Assembly (NCBI RefSeq): GCF_006716185.1
Contig: NZ_VFOP01000001.1
Coordinates: 3,162,001-3,226,000 of the forward strand
Source: Ornithinicoccus hortensis
GTDB lineage: Bacteria; Actinomycetota; Actinomycetes; Actinomycetales; Dermatophilaceae
Direction: 5' to 3'
DNA length: 64,000 bases
This document shows positions 51,190 to 60,869 of the stretch, one piece after another. Within the stretch, counting starts at the first letter, position 1; each line of letters opens with the position of its first letter. A model generated the notes under the pieces. That model was not told the DNA's origin. It did no database searches and saw nothing but the letters and a program-made list of their open reading frames with translations. A program made the position numbers and the translations under genes.

Positions 51190-54100
51190 GTGGGTTGGTG
51201 GCCACGTGGCCGGCGGTCCGGCGCGGCGGGTCCGGGGACCGCATCCCCTCCGGACCCGCCAGCAGCCGCTGCCCCCGCCACTGGCCCTGCCGGTGTCGAC
51301 CGGCCGCGGGCCCACGCAGACCCGGGGTGGTGGGTGCTCCCCCCGCTGCAGCGCAGCACGCACGGGGTCGAGGTGATCGCCCCGCTGGACCGGTTCGAGG
51401 CAGACCTGCGCAGTCACCAGGACCCCCGCTTCGTGGCGCCGCTCAGTCACCTGCGGAGCCCGACCGGCCCGTCCGGACGGGTCGAGGGGCTGGCCCGGTC
51501 CGGTCCGCCCGTGCACCTGACCGGCCTGCCGGAGTTCGTCGTGCGCGGCGCCTCCGAGGCCGCCCCTCAGCGTCGCCCGGGCGGCACCGTGCAACGCTTC
51601 GCCGACCCGGGCGGGTCGTCCGGCGCCCCGGTGATGGCGCCCGCTCCGGACTTTCCAGCACCGGACTTTCCCACTCCGACCGCTCCGGCCCCGGAGATTC
51701 CCGCCCCGGACTCGTCGGCGCCGGAGCAGGGAGGCGCCGAGGACGTCGCCGGTGTCGACGTGGCTACGGGCGCCGAGGAGGTGGCGGGGCAGCACGGCAC
51801 GACGCCCGGCCCCACGGTGCAGCGGGCCGCGGCGCCCGACCCCACGGTGCAGCGGGACGTCGCGCCGACTCCCCTGCCCGTTCCTCCGTCGGCCCTTCCG
51901 CCCACACCACCCCCGGCGCTCCCACCGCTGTCGGTGTGGCGACTCCCCGTCGCCGCGCCGGAGCCACCCGCCAGGCTGCACGTCGACCTGCCCGAGCGGA
52001 CGCCGGTCACGATGCCGGTGCTCGTCCCATCACCGACGCCCGCCCCCGAACGCCGCGAGCCACCCGGGACACCGGCCGTCACTGGGGCGATCCATGTCCC
52101 TGCTCCCCTGACACCGGCACCCGCCGATCCGCCTCCCGCACCGGTCCCGGACGCGTCGGCGGGTGCCGGGCCAGACCTTCCGCACCTTCCGCCTGCGAGC
52201 GCGCCGGAGCCCGACAGGCCTGTCTCGTCCGTCCAGCGCGCGGCACCCGTGCCCGAGCCCGACACCCTGCCCCGCCCCGTCCTCGACCAGGGCCCGACAC
52301 TCGGCAGCACCACACCGGAGCAGGTCGGGACGCCGCCCGCGTCCGGATCCGTACCCGGGCCCGCCGAGCCGAGGGCCCCGAGGCACCGCCTGGCGATCGG
52401 CCTCCCCCTGGTGCAGCGTTCGACCGGGGCACCTCCCCCCGAGTCGCCTGCCGGCGAGTCGCCACTCATCGGGTCGTCCGTCGTCCGGCCGCCGGTCGCC
52501 GGGCCGTCCAGCGTCTTCGGACCCGTCGAAACGCCGCGTACCCATGTCGAAACACCGAGCCCCCACCACGGGACGACGGCAGCCCCGACAGCCGGTGACC
52601 TGACACCGCCACCCACTGCGGAAGCACAGGTCGAGGCCGGGCCGCTGCGCCCGCCGGAGCCAATGCCGGAGCCCAAAGTGAGCCGCACTGTGACGGACGA
52701 CGCAACGACGACACACGACCCACCGGCGACCGACCTGCCAGGCGCCGACGCGCCGGTCGCAGACGCGCCGGTCGCAGAGGCGGAGGAAGTGCAGGAGTCG
52801 GCTCCCGATCTTTCGGCGGAGGACGTGCCGCTGACCGGCCTGGCGGAACCGCTGTCGGCAGCGCCGTCAGCGGCTGCGGGCGAGGCCCCCCGCGACGGGG
52901 CGGCCGAGGTACACCTTCCCCTGGCTGGCCCACAGGCCCCGCCGAGCGGAGGGCAGGCCCAGCAACCTCCACTCACGCTCAGCCGCCAGGTCGGGCCGGC
53001 CCCGGCACAAGGCCCCGGCGGAGAGAGTGACTCCTCCCGCGACGTCACCGAACCGGCCGTAGCGGTACCCCACCACGCTGTCGAGACACCGCCTCCCGAT
53101 GCAAGCGGCCACACGCAGTCCGAGGGCACCCCGCTCAGCCCGGGCCAGCCGACGAGCTCACCGCCGAGGACGTCGTCCCTCCCGCTGAGCACCCAGCGGG
53201 TAGCGCTGCCCCAGTCCTCGGCCCCAGCGCAGTCGCCGACGCCCGGTCCGCCGGCACCAGCGGCGCCGTTGCTCGTGCCGCATCCCCCGACCTCCTCGGG
53301 AGGGTCCACCGCGCAGGCCCCGGCCGCCCCGAGGGCGTCATCGGTCGGCCCCGACCTCGTCGTCAGCCGACGGGTCGCCGACTCCACCCCGCCAGGCGGC
53401 CATAGGGAGGGCGCGGACGGCGGAGCGCAACGACCCGATACGACCCACGTCGGACCAACGCCGGACGGTCCGGCACCGATGCCCCCCGTAGGGCAGGTCG
53501 GCGACACGGTCACGGAGGCACTCCCCCCGGTCCAACGAGAGGTCGGGATGCCGCTCGTCACGGCGTCGCCCGTCGGGGAGGCGTCGCGGACCCACGAGGC
53601 ACCAGAGGTCGACGACGGACCGGGGATCGACGATGCACCGCCGGCGGAGGAGGCACCACTCACCGGTGGGGCGTCACTGGCGGGTGCCGTGCTGCCGGCC
53701 GAGGAGGCTCTCCCGGCGGGCGCGTCACCGGCGACACCACCCGGACCACACAGCTCATCGCCATCGACCGGACAGTTGCCGGTGGTCGAGCGACTCGGCA
53801 AGGCACCGCCGTCCGGGGATTCCGGACCTATCGGCGGTCGCTCCCTCGACCTCGCGACCGGACGTCCCGGAGCAAGAACCTCGGCGCGTGAGGTCGTGCA
53901 GCGGCTGCCCGTGATCGAACGACCCACCCACGCACCCCTCACCGGCGAGCAGGCGCCGGTCACGGATCACACGGTGCACGCGGACCGCATACCCACGGCT
54001 GTTGAGGGGCCCCAGGGGGTAGCCGTACCGCACGCGGCCCACGTACCCCTGCCAGTCGACGCACCCCTCACCCTCGACGCACCCCATACGTTCGACTCGC

Positions 54101-55032
54101 CCCTCACGCTCGACGTACCGCGAACCGTTGCCGCCGAGCCGGCACCGACGGCGCACCACGACCACGCTTCCGGCAGCGGACTGCCCGTCGTGGCGCGGCT
54201 CGACCGGGCGCCGTTCGATCACGCGCCGCTCACCGGCGACGCGATTCCCCTGCCGCGGCCGGACGGCGGTCCCGGTGGGTCGTTGCGGGTCGGTCGGATG
54301 GTGTCGCCGTGGCCGCCTGCCGCAGGCGACGTCCCGCTCCAGCGCGCTCCCGCCACCTTCCCCGGGGACACCGGTCCCGCCGCAGCCCCCGCCACCGTCG
54401 AGCACGACCTGCCGACGGCACAGGCGCCCGTCCCGCTGCACCGGATGTTCTCCGGCGGCGCGGACGACGGTATTCCGGACGGGGCGGACCCCGCGGTTCC
54501 GACGGTGCAGCCCGGCGTTCCGACGTTGCCGCCAATCGAGCCCGTGCGCCGCCCGCGGTGGGGGGTCGGTGCCCCGACGGTCCAGCGCACGGCATACCCG
54601 GACGGCGGCGCGACGGGTCGTGCCGGCACACCGGCAGGGCCCGCCCTCACCGTGGGGATGCCCGTCGTCGGAGGACCCGGCGCCCCGCCCGCGTTCACCG
54701 ACCTGCCGCAGGCTTCCGGCCCGGCCTCACCCTCGGGCACCTCGGGGTTCACCGAGGTGCTACTCCAGCGGTCGGCGGCGGAGCAGGACGGGGTGTCGGT
54801 CCAGACCATCCCCGCGCCGCCGCCGCGTCCGGAGCCCCCGGCGGACGTCGGCCCGGCCGCGGTGGACCAGGCCGCCAGCGCGGCGCCGGCCGACCCCGCG
54901 ACCCTGCTGCCCACGGGTCGGGCACTGGACGAGCTGGTCGAGCGGATCTACGAGCCGCTCACCGCACGGCTGAGGACCGAGTTGTGGCTGGACCGGGAGC
55001 GGTCCGGCCTGATGGTCAACCTGCGACGGTGA
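51190..55032 (+). CDS. 1,280-residue Pro/Ala-rich disordered eCIS protein with repeated VQR motifs
   Basis: A GTG three bases after the DUF6760-like stop opens a protein with a short ordered N-terminal part (WWVLPPLQRSTHGVEVIAPL, FEADLRSHQDPRFVAPLSHL) and about 1,100 low-complexity residues of Pro, Ala, Thr, Gly and Asp. A conserved-looking C-terminal helix follows (LDELVERIYEPLTARLRTEL, WLDRERSGLMV). At least ten (V/L)QR tripeptides are spread through it. Segments such as LPVVERL, LPVIERP and LPVVARL, each followed by APLTG-like text, repeat. Position between assembly proteins and the second tube fits a tape-measure or inner-tube role, but the composition is unlike helical tape measures. Function unknown. 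Confidence 0.75.
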   Translation: MGWWPRGRRSGAAGPGTASPPDPPAAAAPATGPAGVDRPRAHADPGWWVLPPLQRSTHGVEVIAPLDRFEADLRSHQDPRFVAPLSHLRSPTGPSGRVEGLARSGPPVHLTGLPEFVVRGASEAAPQRRPGGTVQRFADPGGSSGAPVMAPAPDFPAPDFPTPTAPAPEIPAPDSSAPEQGGAEDVAGVDVATGAEEVAGQHGTTPGPTVQRAAAPDPTVQRDVAPTPLPVPPSALPPTPPPALPPLSVWRLPVAAPEPPARLHVDLPERTPVTMPVLVPSPTPAPERREPPGTPAVTGAIHVPAPLTPAPADPPPAPVPDASAGAGPDLPHLPPASAPEPDRPVSSVQRAAPVPEPDTLPRPVLDQGPTLGSTTPEQVGTPPASGSVPGPAEPRAPRHRLAIGLPLVQRSTGAPPPESPAGESPLIGSSVVRPPVAGPSSVFGPVETPRTHVETPSPHHGTTAAPTAGDLTPPPTAEAQVEAGPLRPPEPMPEPKVSRTVTDDATTTHDPPATDLPGADAPVADAPVAEAEEVQESAPDLSAEDVPLTGLAEPLSAAPSAAAGEAPRDGAAEVHLPLAGPQAPPSGGQAQQPPLTLSRQVGPAPAQGPGGESDSSRDVTEPAVAVPHHAVETPPPDASGHTQSEGTPLSPGQPTSSPPRTSSLPLSTQRVALPQSSAPAQSPTPGPPAPAAPLLVPHPPTSSGGSTAQAPAAPRASSVGPDLVVSRRVADSTPPGGHREGADGGAQRPDTTHVGPTPDGPAPMPPVGQVGDTVTEALPPVQREVGMPLVTASPVGEASRTHEAPEVDDGPGIDDAPPAEEAPLTGGASLAGAVLPAEEALPAGASPATPPGPHSSSPSTGQLPVVERLGKAPPSGDSGPIGGRSLDLATGRPGARTSAREVVQRLPVIERPTHAPLTGEQAPVTDHTVHADRIPTAVEGPQGVAVPHAAHVPLPVDAPLTLDAPHTFDSPLTLDVPRTVAAEPAPTAHHDHASGSGLPVVARLDRAPFDHAPLTGDAIPLPRPDGGPGGSLRVGRMVSPWPPAAGDVPLQRAPATFPGDTGPAAAPATVEHDLPTAQAPVPLHRMFSGGADDGIPDGADPAVPTVQPGVPTLPPIEPVRRPRWGVGAPTVQRTAYPDGGATGRAGTPAGPALTVGMPVVGGPGAPPAFTDLPQASGPASPSGTSGFTEVLLQRSAAEQDGVSVQTIPAPPPRPEPPADVGPAAVDQAASAAPADPATLLPTGRALDELVERIYEPLTARLRTELWLDRERSGLMVNLRR

Positions 55033-55042
55033 GGAGGAGGAC

Positions 55043-55474
55043 ATGGCGGACGAGGAGCTGACGGTGACCACGTGCTGGGGCGTGGACGTCGGGGGCAAGA
55101 TGCTGGGCTCCTTCATCACCTGCGAGGGGCTCGGGATGGAGCTGGTGATGGAGCAGCGCGAGGAGGGCGGCAACAACGGTTTCGTCTGGCAGCTGCCGAC
55201 CCGGGTCAAGTACAGCAACGTCAAGTTGTCCCGGCCGATCTGCCAGGACACCGGGGAGGCGGTCAGCTGGCTCACCCGGATCGTGCAGAAGGCGGAGCCG
55301 GTCGGCGCCACCATCCGGGCGCTCACCGCAGACGGGCAGAACGTGGCCGTGTGGACCCTGCAGGGGGTCATCCCGGTGCGGTGGACCGGCCCCAGCATGT
55401 CCACCGACTCGGCCAAGGTCGCCACCGAGACCATCGAGCTGGCCCACCACGGCTTCACCGTCGGGAAGGGGTGA
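55043..55474 (+). CDS. Second tube-type protein (Afp5/tube initiator-like)
   Basis: The 143-residue protein has the gp19/Hcp-like tube fold: CWGVDVGGKMLGSFITCEGL, VMEQREEGGNNGFVWQLPTR and a C-terminal VATETIELAHHGF. In eCIS particles a divergent tube paralogue forms the first ring on the hub and baseplate. GAGGAGGAGG precedes the ATG. It sits directly before the LysM hub gene, as expected. Confidence 0.92.
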   Translation: MADEELTVTTCWGVDVGGKMLGSFITCEGLGMELVMEQREEGGNNGFVWQLPTRVKYSNVKLSRPICQDTGEAVSWLTRIVQKAEPVGATIRALTADGQNVAVWTLQGVIPVRWTGPSMSTDSAKVATETIELAHHGFTVGKG

Positions 55475-55479
55475 GGGTC

Positions 55480-56280
55480 ATGTCCTCAGCGATGGCGCTG
55501 GCCGTGTCCGCGGCGGAGAAGTCGCCCCCGGTCCCCCCGGTGGCCGCGTCGGGGAAGGCCTCGTCCGCGGACAGCTCGCGGGCCCAGATGGAGCGCGCCA
55601 GGCTGGTCGTCTACGAGCTGCAGCCGGCCGCCGACGGCACCAACGCCAAGGTGGGCTCGACGCTGAGCGAGATCAGCTTCCAGTTCAACCCCAAGGAGGT
55701 GTCGATCCAGAAGCAGGCCAAGTGGGAGCGCACTCCCAGCGCCGGCGCCAAGAAGGCCGGTCCCCCGCAGTTCACTGGCGCGGACCCGTGCAAGCTCACC
55801 CTGGAGATGTTCCTGGACGCCACCGCGACGCACGACGCGAGCGTGGTCAGCACCGTCGAGAAGCTGTTCGCCTGCTGCGCGCCGACCGAGCAGAGCGCCG
55901 CCAAGGAGAAGCCCTCACCGCCGCTGGTCGCGCTGCACTGGGGCAAGGTCACCAGCTTCGCCGCGTTCATCACCTCGGTGAACGCCAAGTACACCCTGTT
56001 CAGCTCCGACGGCACCCCGATCCGCGCGCTGTGCCAGGTGTCGCTGGAGGAGATGCCGGTCGAGCCGTGGCGGCAGAACCCGACCTCCGGCGGCTTGGCG
56101 GTGCGCCGCGCCCACCAGCTGGTCGACGGCGACACGCTCGCCTCGGTGGCGTATGCCGAGTACGGCGACCCGAATCTGTGGCGCCCACTCGCCGCCTTCA
56201 ACGGCATCGACGACCCGCTGCGGTTGCGCCGCGGCACGCGGCTGCTGTTGCCGACCCCGGACGAGCTGGGGGTGGTGTGA
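55480..56280 (+). CDS. LysM-containing baseplate hub protein (Afp7/Pvc7-like)
   Basis: The 266-residue protein has the gp53/Afp7-like pattern: EISFQFNPKEVSIQKQAKW, TLEMFLDATATHDASVV and a conserved FSSDGTPIRALCQVSLEEM. A C-terminal LysM domain (HQLVDGDTLASVAYAEYGDP, then LRRGTRLLLPTPDEL) completes it. These proteins join the inner tube to the hub. ATG 55480 with GGGTGAGGG is preferred to the GTG at 55471 that overlaps the tube stop. Its stop lies three bases before the spike gene. Confidence 0.93.
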   Translation: MSSAMALAVSAAEKSPPVPPVAASGKASSADSSRAQMERARLVVYELQPAADGTNAKVGSTLSEISFQFNPKEVSIQKQAKWERTPSAGAKKAGPPQFTGADPCKLTLEMFLDATATHDASVVSTVEKLFACCAPTEQSAAKEKPSPPLVALHWGKVTSFAAFITSVNAKYTLFSSDGTPIRALCQVSLEEMPVEPWRQNPTSGGLAVRRAHQLVDGDTLASVAYAEYGDPNLWRPLAAFNGIDDPLRLRRGTRLLLPTPDELGVV

Positions 56281-56283
56281 CCC

Positions 56284-58128
56284 ATGCCGATCAGCGGCAG
56301 CACCTGCCAGATCGAGGTCGACGGGCGAGCCCTCCCACAGGACATCGCCGGCCTGCTCACCGAGGCCTACGTCGACGACAGCCAACGGCTCCCGGACATG
56401 TTCGCCCTCCGGTTCCGGGACACCGGTCGCACGGTCGTGGCCAAGAGCGGGGCGAAGATCGGCGCGAAGGTGCGGATCTCGGTGCAGACGGTGGACGCGC
56501 GGTCCCCGGTGCTGCTGATGGTCGGTGAGGTGACCGCGGTCGAGGCGGAGTTCGACTCGGGCGGTTCGTTCACCGTGATCCGTGGCTACGACCCGGCGCA
56601 CCGGCTCTTCCACGGGCGCCGCACCGTGGCCTACACCCAGGTCACCGCCTCCGACGTCGTGCGCACCGTGGTCCAGCGGGCTGGCCTGACCGTGGGGAAG
56701 ATCACCAAGACCACCACCGTGCACGACCAGGTCTCGCAGTCCGGGCAGACCGACTGGGACTTCCTCGAGGGGCTGGCCCGCGAGGAGGGGATGGACCTGT
56801 GGGCCCGCGAGGGGAAGGTGCACTTCGACCGGCCCGAGGCCGCCTCATCCGCGCCCGCCGCCGGCGGCCCCGGCGCCCGGGTGCCGCTCGCCCTGCGGCT
56901 CGGGCAGGACCTGGTCCGGGCGCGGGTCGCCCTCAGCTCCGCCCAACAGGTCAAGGACGTCGAGGTCCGGGGCTGGGACGTGCAGACGAAGAAGGGGCTG
57001 ACGGCCACCAAACCGGCGAAGACCGACAGCATCGACCTGCCGGACATGGACGCCCAGAAGCTGGCCAAGGTCTTCGGCAACGCTACCTACGTGTCGACCG
57101 ACGTGCCGTTCGGGGTGCAGGCCGAGGTGGACCGGGCCGCCACGTCGCTGGCCGAGGAGGTCGCCGGGAGCTTCGCCTCGGTCGAGGGGCTGGTCCGCGG
57201 CAACCCGGCGCTGTGCGCCAACTGCGCGATCACCCTGGCCGGCCTGGGGTCGCCGTTCGACGGCAAGTACACGGTGAGTTCCACCCGGCACCGGTTCGAC
57301 TCCACCGGCTACCTGACCACCTTCAGCGTGGCCGGCCGCAACGACCGCACCATGCTCGGCCTGGCGTCCTCCGGCCCGGCCGCTGTGGACGGGTCGGGGC
57401 GCCGGGGGCCGGTCGTCGGCGTGGTCAGCGACGTCAACGACCCGGACAAGATCGGCCGGGTCAGGGTGAGTATGCCGTGGCTCGACGCCGACTACGTCTC
57501 CCCCTGGGCCCGGACGGTCCACGCGGGCGCCGGCAAGGAGCGGGGCTGGTTGGTGCTGCCCGAGGTGGGCGACGAGGTGCTGGTCGACTTCGAGCGCGGT
57601 GACCCGCGCCGGCCCTACGTCCTCGGCGGTCTCTACAACGGGCTCGACGCTCCCCCCAGCAAGGGCGGGCCGGTGGTCGACGGCGGCAAGGGCGAGGTGA
57701 ACCGCCGGTCGATGGTGTCCCGTCTCGGGCACCGCGTGGACCTGCTGGACCAGAAGGGCCAGTCCGACGGCGTCACCGTGCAGACCGCGGACGACAAGCT
57801 CGTCCTCACCCTCGACGCGGCCACCACCAAGATCACCCTGCACAGCGACGGGACGGTGCAGATCGAGGGCACCCAGGGGATCGTGGTCGACGCCGCCAAC
57901 GCCAACCTGGACCTGAAGGGCGGCAAGGTCAACATCACCGGCCAGCAGGGAGTCGCCCTCACCAGCGACAGCGGCCAGGTCTCGGTCAAGGGCACCAACG
58001 TCTCGGTCCAGGCCAACGCCCAGCTGGCCCTCTCCGGCCTGACCAGCAAGCTCGAGGGCAGCACCATGGCGGAGGTCAAGGGGGGTGCCACCTGCGCGAT
58101 CTCCGCGGCGATCGTGCGGATCAACTGA
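56284..58128 (+). CDS. Spike/hub protein (gp27-gp5 fusion, VgrG-like, Afp8/Pvc8)
   Basis: The 614-residue protein has an N-terminal gp27-like hub half (FALRFRDTGRTVVAK; RTVVQRAGLTVGKI) and an OB-fold gp5 domain (VVGVVSDVNDPDKIGRVRVS, WARTVHAGAGKERGWLVLPE, FERGDPRRPYVLGGLYNG). A C-terminal beta-helix follows (ITLHSDGTVQIEG, ANLDLKGGKVNITGQQGVAL). It forms the trimeric spike under the tube. There is no extra C-terminal toxin domain. Confidence 0.95.
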   Translation: MPISGSTCQIEVDGRALPQDIAGLLTEAYVDDSQRLPDMFALRFRDTGRTVVAKSGAKIGAKVRISVQTVDARSPVLLMVGEVTAVEAEFDSGGSFTVIRGYDPAHRLFHGRRTVAYTQVTASDVVRTVVQRAGLTVGKITKTTTVHDQVSQSGQTDWDFLEGLAREEGMDLWAREGKVHFDRPEAASSAPAAGGPGARVPLALRLGQDLVRARVALSSAQQVKDVEVRGWDVQTKKGLTATKPAKTDSIDLPDMDAQKLAKVFGNATYVSTDVPFGVQAEVDRAATSLAEEVAGSFASVEGLVRGNPALCANCAITLAGLGSPFDGKYTVSSTRHRFDSTGYLTTFSVAGRNDRTMLGLASSGPAAVDGSGRRGPVVGVVSDVNDPDKIGRVRVSMPWLDADYVSPWARTVHAGAGKERGWLVLPEVGDEVLVDFERGDPRRPYVLGGLYNGLDAPPSKGGPVVDGGKGEVNRRSMVSRLGHRVDLLDQKGQSDGVTVQTADDKLVLTLDAATTKITLHSDGTVQIEGTQGIVVDAANANLDLKGGKVNITGQQGVALTSDSGQVSVKGTNVSVQANAQLALSGLTSKLEGSTMAEVKGGATCAISAAIVRIN

Positions 58129-58179
58129 CCACGGGACCCGGTTGAGCGGGCCCACGGCATACGGAAGGAGGCGGTCCCC

Positions 58180-58461
58180 GTGCCACCAGCAGCCAGGGTC
58201 GGCGACCCGACGGGACACCCCGGCACGGTCGGGCCCCCGGGCGTGCCCACCGTGCTGATCGGCGGGCTCCCGGCCGCGACCGTCGGCACCCAACACCTGT
58301 GCGCCTTCCCGGGCGTGCCCCCGCACCCGCCGACCGTGATCCTCCCCCCGGGCTGCCCGACCGTGCTGATCGGCGGTCTGCCGGCGGCCCGGATGGGCGA
58401 CCTGTCCGCCTGTGGGGCACCGATCGTGATGGGTTGCCCGACCGTCATGATCGGAGGATGA
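58180..58461 (+). CDS. PAAR spike-tip protein (Afp10/Pvc10-like)
   Basis: The 93-residue protein is a PAAR protein: ARVGDPTGHPG at the start, two VLIGGLPAA repeats and ARMGDLSACGAPIVMG. His/Cys residues that hold the tip metal are present. It sharpens the spike. GTG 58180 follows AAGGAGG. No fused effector domain is present. Confidence 0.93.
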   Translation: MPPAARVGDPTGHPGTVGPPGVPTVLIGGLPAATVGTQHLCAFPGVPPHPPTVILPPGCPTVLIGGLPAARMGDLSACGAPIVMGCPTVMIGG

Positions 58462-58465
58462 GCAG

Positions 58466-58909
58466 ATGAGCGGCTACCTCGACTCGGGGATCGACTTCGT
58501 GGGGGCCGGGTGGGCCTACCCGCTCGGCGTCGACGCGACCGGCCGGATCGCGCTGGTGGCCCGCGACCGGGAGATCCAGGAGTCGCTGCGGCTGATCCTG
58601 GGCACCGTCCCGGGCGAGCGCCCGATGCGGCCGGAGTTCGGCTGCCGGATCCACGAGCACGTCTTCGGCCCGGCGAACCTGACCACGGCCGGGCGGGTGG
58701 CGCACGACGTCCGCGAGGCCATCGAGCGGTGGGAGCCGCGGGTGGACCTGCTCGACGTCGGCATCAGCTTCGACTCCCGGACCGAGGGGACGATGTATGT
58801 CGACATCCATTACACGCTGCGCGGCGACAACGACCCCCGCAACCTGGTCTTCCCGTTCTACGTGATCCCCGACGTCCCCGAGGGCCTGCCGGGCCCCGCA
58901 CCGGAATAG
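58466..58909 (+). CDS. gp25-like baseplate wedge protein (Afp9/Pvc9)
   Basis: The 147-residue protein matches gp25-like baseplate proteins: GAGWAYPLGVDATGRIALVA, EIQESLRLILGTVPGERPMR, then PEFGCRIHEHVF with the EPR-like core that binds the sheath. It contacts the first sheath ring and triggers contraction. It starts five bases after PAAR. Confidence 0.94.
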   Translation: MSGYLDSGIDFVGAGWAYPLGVDATGRIALVARDREIQESLRLILGTVPGERPMRPEFGCRIHEHVFGPANLTTAGRVAHDVREAIERWEPRVDLLDVGISFDSRTEGTMYVDIHYTLRGDNDPRNLVFPFYVIPDVPEGLPGPAPE

Positions 58910-58919
58910 GTGGTGCCCC

Positions 58920-60869
58920 GTGGTACTCCCCGCCCCCGACCTGGACGACCGCCGCTTCCAGCAACTCGTCGACGACGCCAAGCGGCTGGTGCAGCAACGT
59001 TGCCCCGCATGGACCGACCACAACGTGTCCGACCCCGGCGTGACACTCATCGAGGCGTTCGCGCAGATGGTCGACCAACTGATCTACCGGTTGAACCGGG
59101 TGCCGGACCGCAACTACGTGAAGTTCCTGGAGATGATCGGGGTCGAGCTGCGGTCGGCCGCAGCGGCCCGGGGGCCGGTGACCTTCTGGTTGTCCGCCCC
59201 GCAGCCGCAACCGGTCCTCGTGCGCGCCGGCTCCGAGGTGGCCACGCCGCGCACCGACGTGCAGGAACCGCTGGTCTTCAGCACCGTGCAGGACCTGGAG
59301 ATCGTGCCCTGCTCGTTCGCCGCCTCGGCGGTGCGCACGGTCGGCGGGAACCCCGCCGAGACGACCCGCGCGCTGGGCAGCGACCAGGGCTTCGCCTGCT
59401 TCTCCCGGTCGCCCGAGGTCGGCGACGAGCTGCTGGTCGGGCTCTCCGACCCGGTCCCGTCCTGCGCCGTGCTGATCCGGATGGACTGCACCGTGGCGGG
59501 GGTCGGGGTGGACCCGCGCCGGCCGCCGCTGGTGTGGGAGGCGTGGCAGGGCAGCGACTGGGTCGCCTGCCAGGTCGACAGCGACGGGACCGGTGGGCTG
59601 AACCGCCCCGGCGACATCGTGCTGCACGTCCCGGACACCCACCAGGCCTCGGTGATCGCCCGGCACCGGGCCGGCTGGCTGCGCTGCCGGTTGGTCGAGG
59701 CGGAGCCGGACCAGCCCACCTACAGCGCCTCCCCCCGGATCATGGGCATCGAGGCGGTCACCGTCGGCGGCACCACCGGCTACGTGCACGCCGAGGTCGT
59801 GGGCCAGGAGGACCTCGGCCGCTCCGACGGCACCCCGGGTCAGCGGATGCCGCTGCGGCGCCACCCGGTGGTGCCCTCCGACGACCCCGTGGTCGTCGAG
59901 GTGGTCGGTGACTCCGGGACCGAGCTGTGGGAGCAGGTCGCCCACTTCGCCGCCTCGGGGGCCGAGGACCGCCACTTCCGTCTCGACGCGTATGCCGGGG
60001 AGGTCCAGTTCGGGCCCGCGGTCCGGCAGGCTGACGGCGGGCTGCGCCACTACGGCGCGGTGCCCCCGCGGGGGGCCGCCGTGCGGGTCAGCGGCTACCG
60101 CTGCGGCGGTGGGCGGCGGGGCAACGTCGCCACCGGCCAGATCCGGGTGCTGAAGTCCAGCGTGCCCTACGTCGGGCGGGTCGAGAACCGGTCCGCCGCG
60201 GTCGGCGGGGCCGACCCGGAGACGCTGGAGGACGCCAAGGTGCGCGGCCCCATGCTGCTCCGGTCGCGCGGGCGGGCGGTGACCGCCGAGGACTTCGAGG
60301 AGCTGGCGCACGAGGTGGCCCCCGACCTGGCCCGGGTCCAGTGCGTCACCAGCCAGGAGCCCGAGGAGGCCGGCGGGGTGCGGTTGCTGGTGGTGCCGCA
60401 CGTCTCCAGCGACCCGGTCGGCCGGGTCGACCGGGTCGAGCTGGACCCTCCCGAGACGATGCTGCAACGGATCAGCGAGAGCCTGGAGACCCGCCGGCTG
60501 ATCGGCACCCGGGTGCTGGTCACGCCCCCGGACTACGTGTGGGTGACGGCGGTGGTGAGCGTGACGGCCCGCCCGCAACACGACCCGCAGGAGGTCCGCG
60601 ACGCGGTGCTGCAGGCGCTCTACCGGCACTTCCACCCACTGCGCGGGGGCCCGGACGGCACCGGGTGGCCGTTCGGCCGGCACGTGCAGGCGCACGAGCT
60701 GCATGCCGCCCTGGCCGGGGTGCCGGGGGTCGACATGTCCGAGGAGATCAGCATCGCGCTGTTCCCGGCCGAGGCCGGCAGCGGGCGGCGGGAGAAGGCC
60801 GTGCAGCGGGTCGACCTCGGCCCCACGTCGCTGGTCTACTCCTACGAGCACCAGGTCCGGGTGCGCTGA
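58920..60869 (+). CDS. Baseplate J/gp6-like wedge protein (Afp11/Pvc11, TIGR02243-like)
   Basis: The 649-residue protein starts VLPAPDLDDRRFQQLVDDAK, then WTDHNVSDPGVTLIEAFAQM and VPDRNYVKFLEMIGVEL, the signature of putative eCIS baseplate assembly proteins. The C-terminal baseplate J core includes RAVTAEDFEELAHEVAPDLA and AVVSVTARPQHDPQEVRDAV. It forms the wedge ring around the hub. The GTG start lies 11 bases after gp25, and its stop overlaps the tail I-like start (TGATG). Confidence 0.94.
   Translation: MVLPAPDLDDRRFQQLVDDAKRLVQQRCPAWTDHNVSDPGVTLIEAFAQMVDQLIYRLNRVPDRNYVKFLEMIGVELRSAAAARGPVTFWLSAPQPQPVLVRAGSEVATPRTDVQEPLVFSTVQDLEIVPCSFAASAVRTVGGNPAETTRALGSDQGFACFSRSPEVGDELLVGLSDPVPSCAVLIRMDCTVAGVGVDPRRPPLVWEAWQGSDWVACQVDSDGTGGLNRPGDIVLHVPDTHQASVIARHRAGWLRCRLVEAEPDQPTYSASPRIMGIEAVTVGGTTGYVHAEVVGQEDLGRSDGTPGQRMPLRRHPVVPSDDPVVVEVVGDSGTELWEQVAHFAASGAEDRHFRLDAYAGEVQFGPAVRQADGGLRHYGAVPPRGAAVRVSGYRCGGGRRGNVATGQIRVLKSSVPYVGRVENRSAAVGGADPETLEDAKVRGPMLLRSRGRAVTAEDFEELAHEVAPDLARVQCVTSQEPEEAGGVRLLVVPHVSSDPVGRVDRVELDPPETMLQRISESLETRRLIGTRVLVTPPDYVWVTAVVSVTARPQHDPQEVRDAVLQALYRHFHPLRGGPDGTGWPFGRHVQAHELHAALAGVPGVDMSEEISIALFPAEAGSGRREKAVQRVDLGPTSLVYSYEHQVRVR

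Noticed and set aside
51567-53963. 798-residue minus-strand Ser/Gly/Thr-rich open frame
   Set aside because: Antisense of the Pro/Ala-rich eCIS protein; the plus-strand gene is in operon register with overlapping or closely spaced neighbours.
56284-58128. Type VI secretion VgrG
   Set aside because: The spike is VgrG-like, but no TssJLM membrane complex, TssK or ClpV is present and the sheath is phage-like in one piece.
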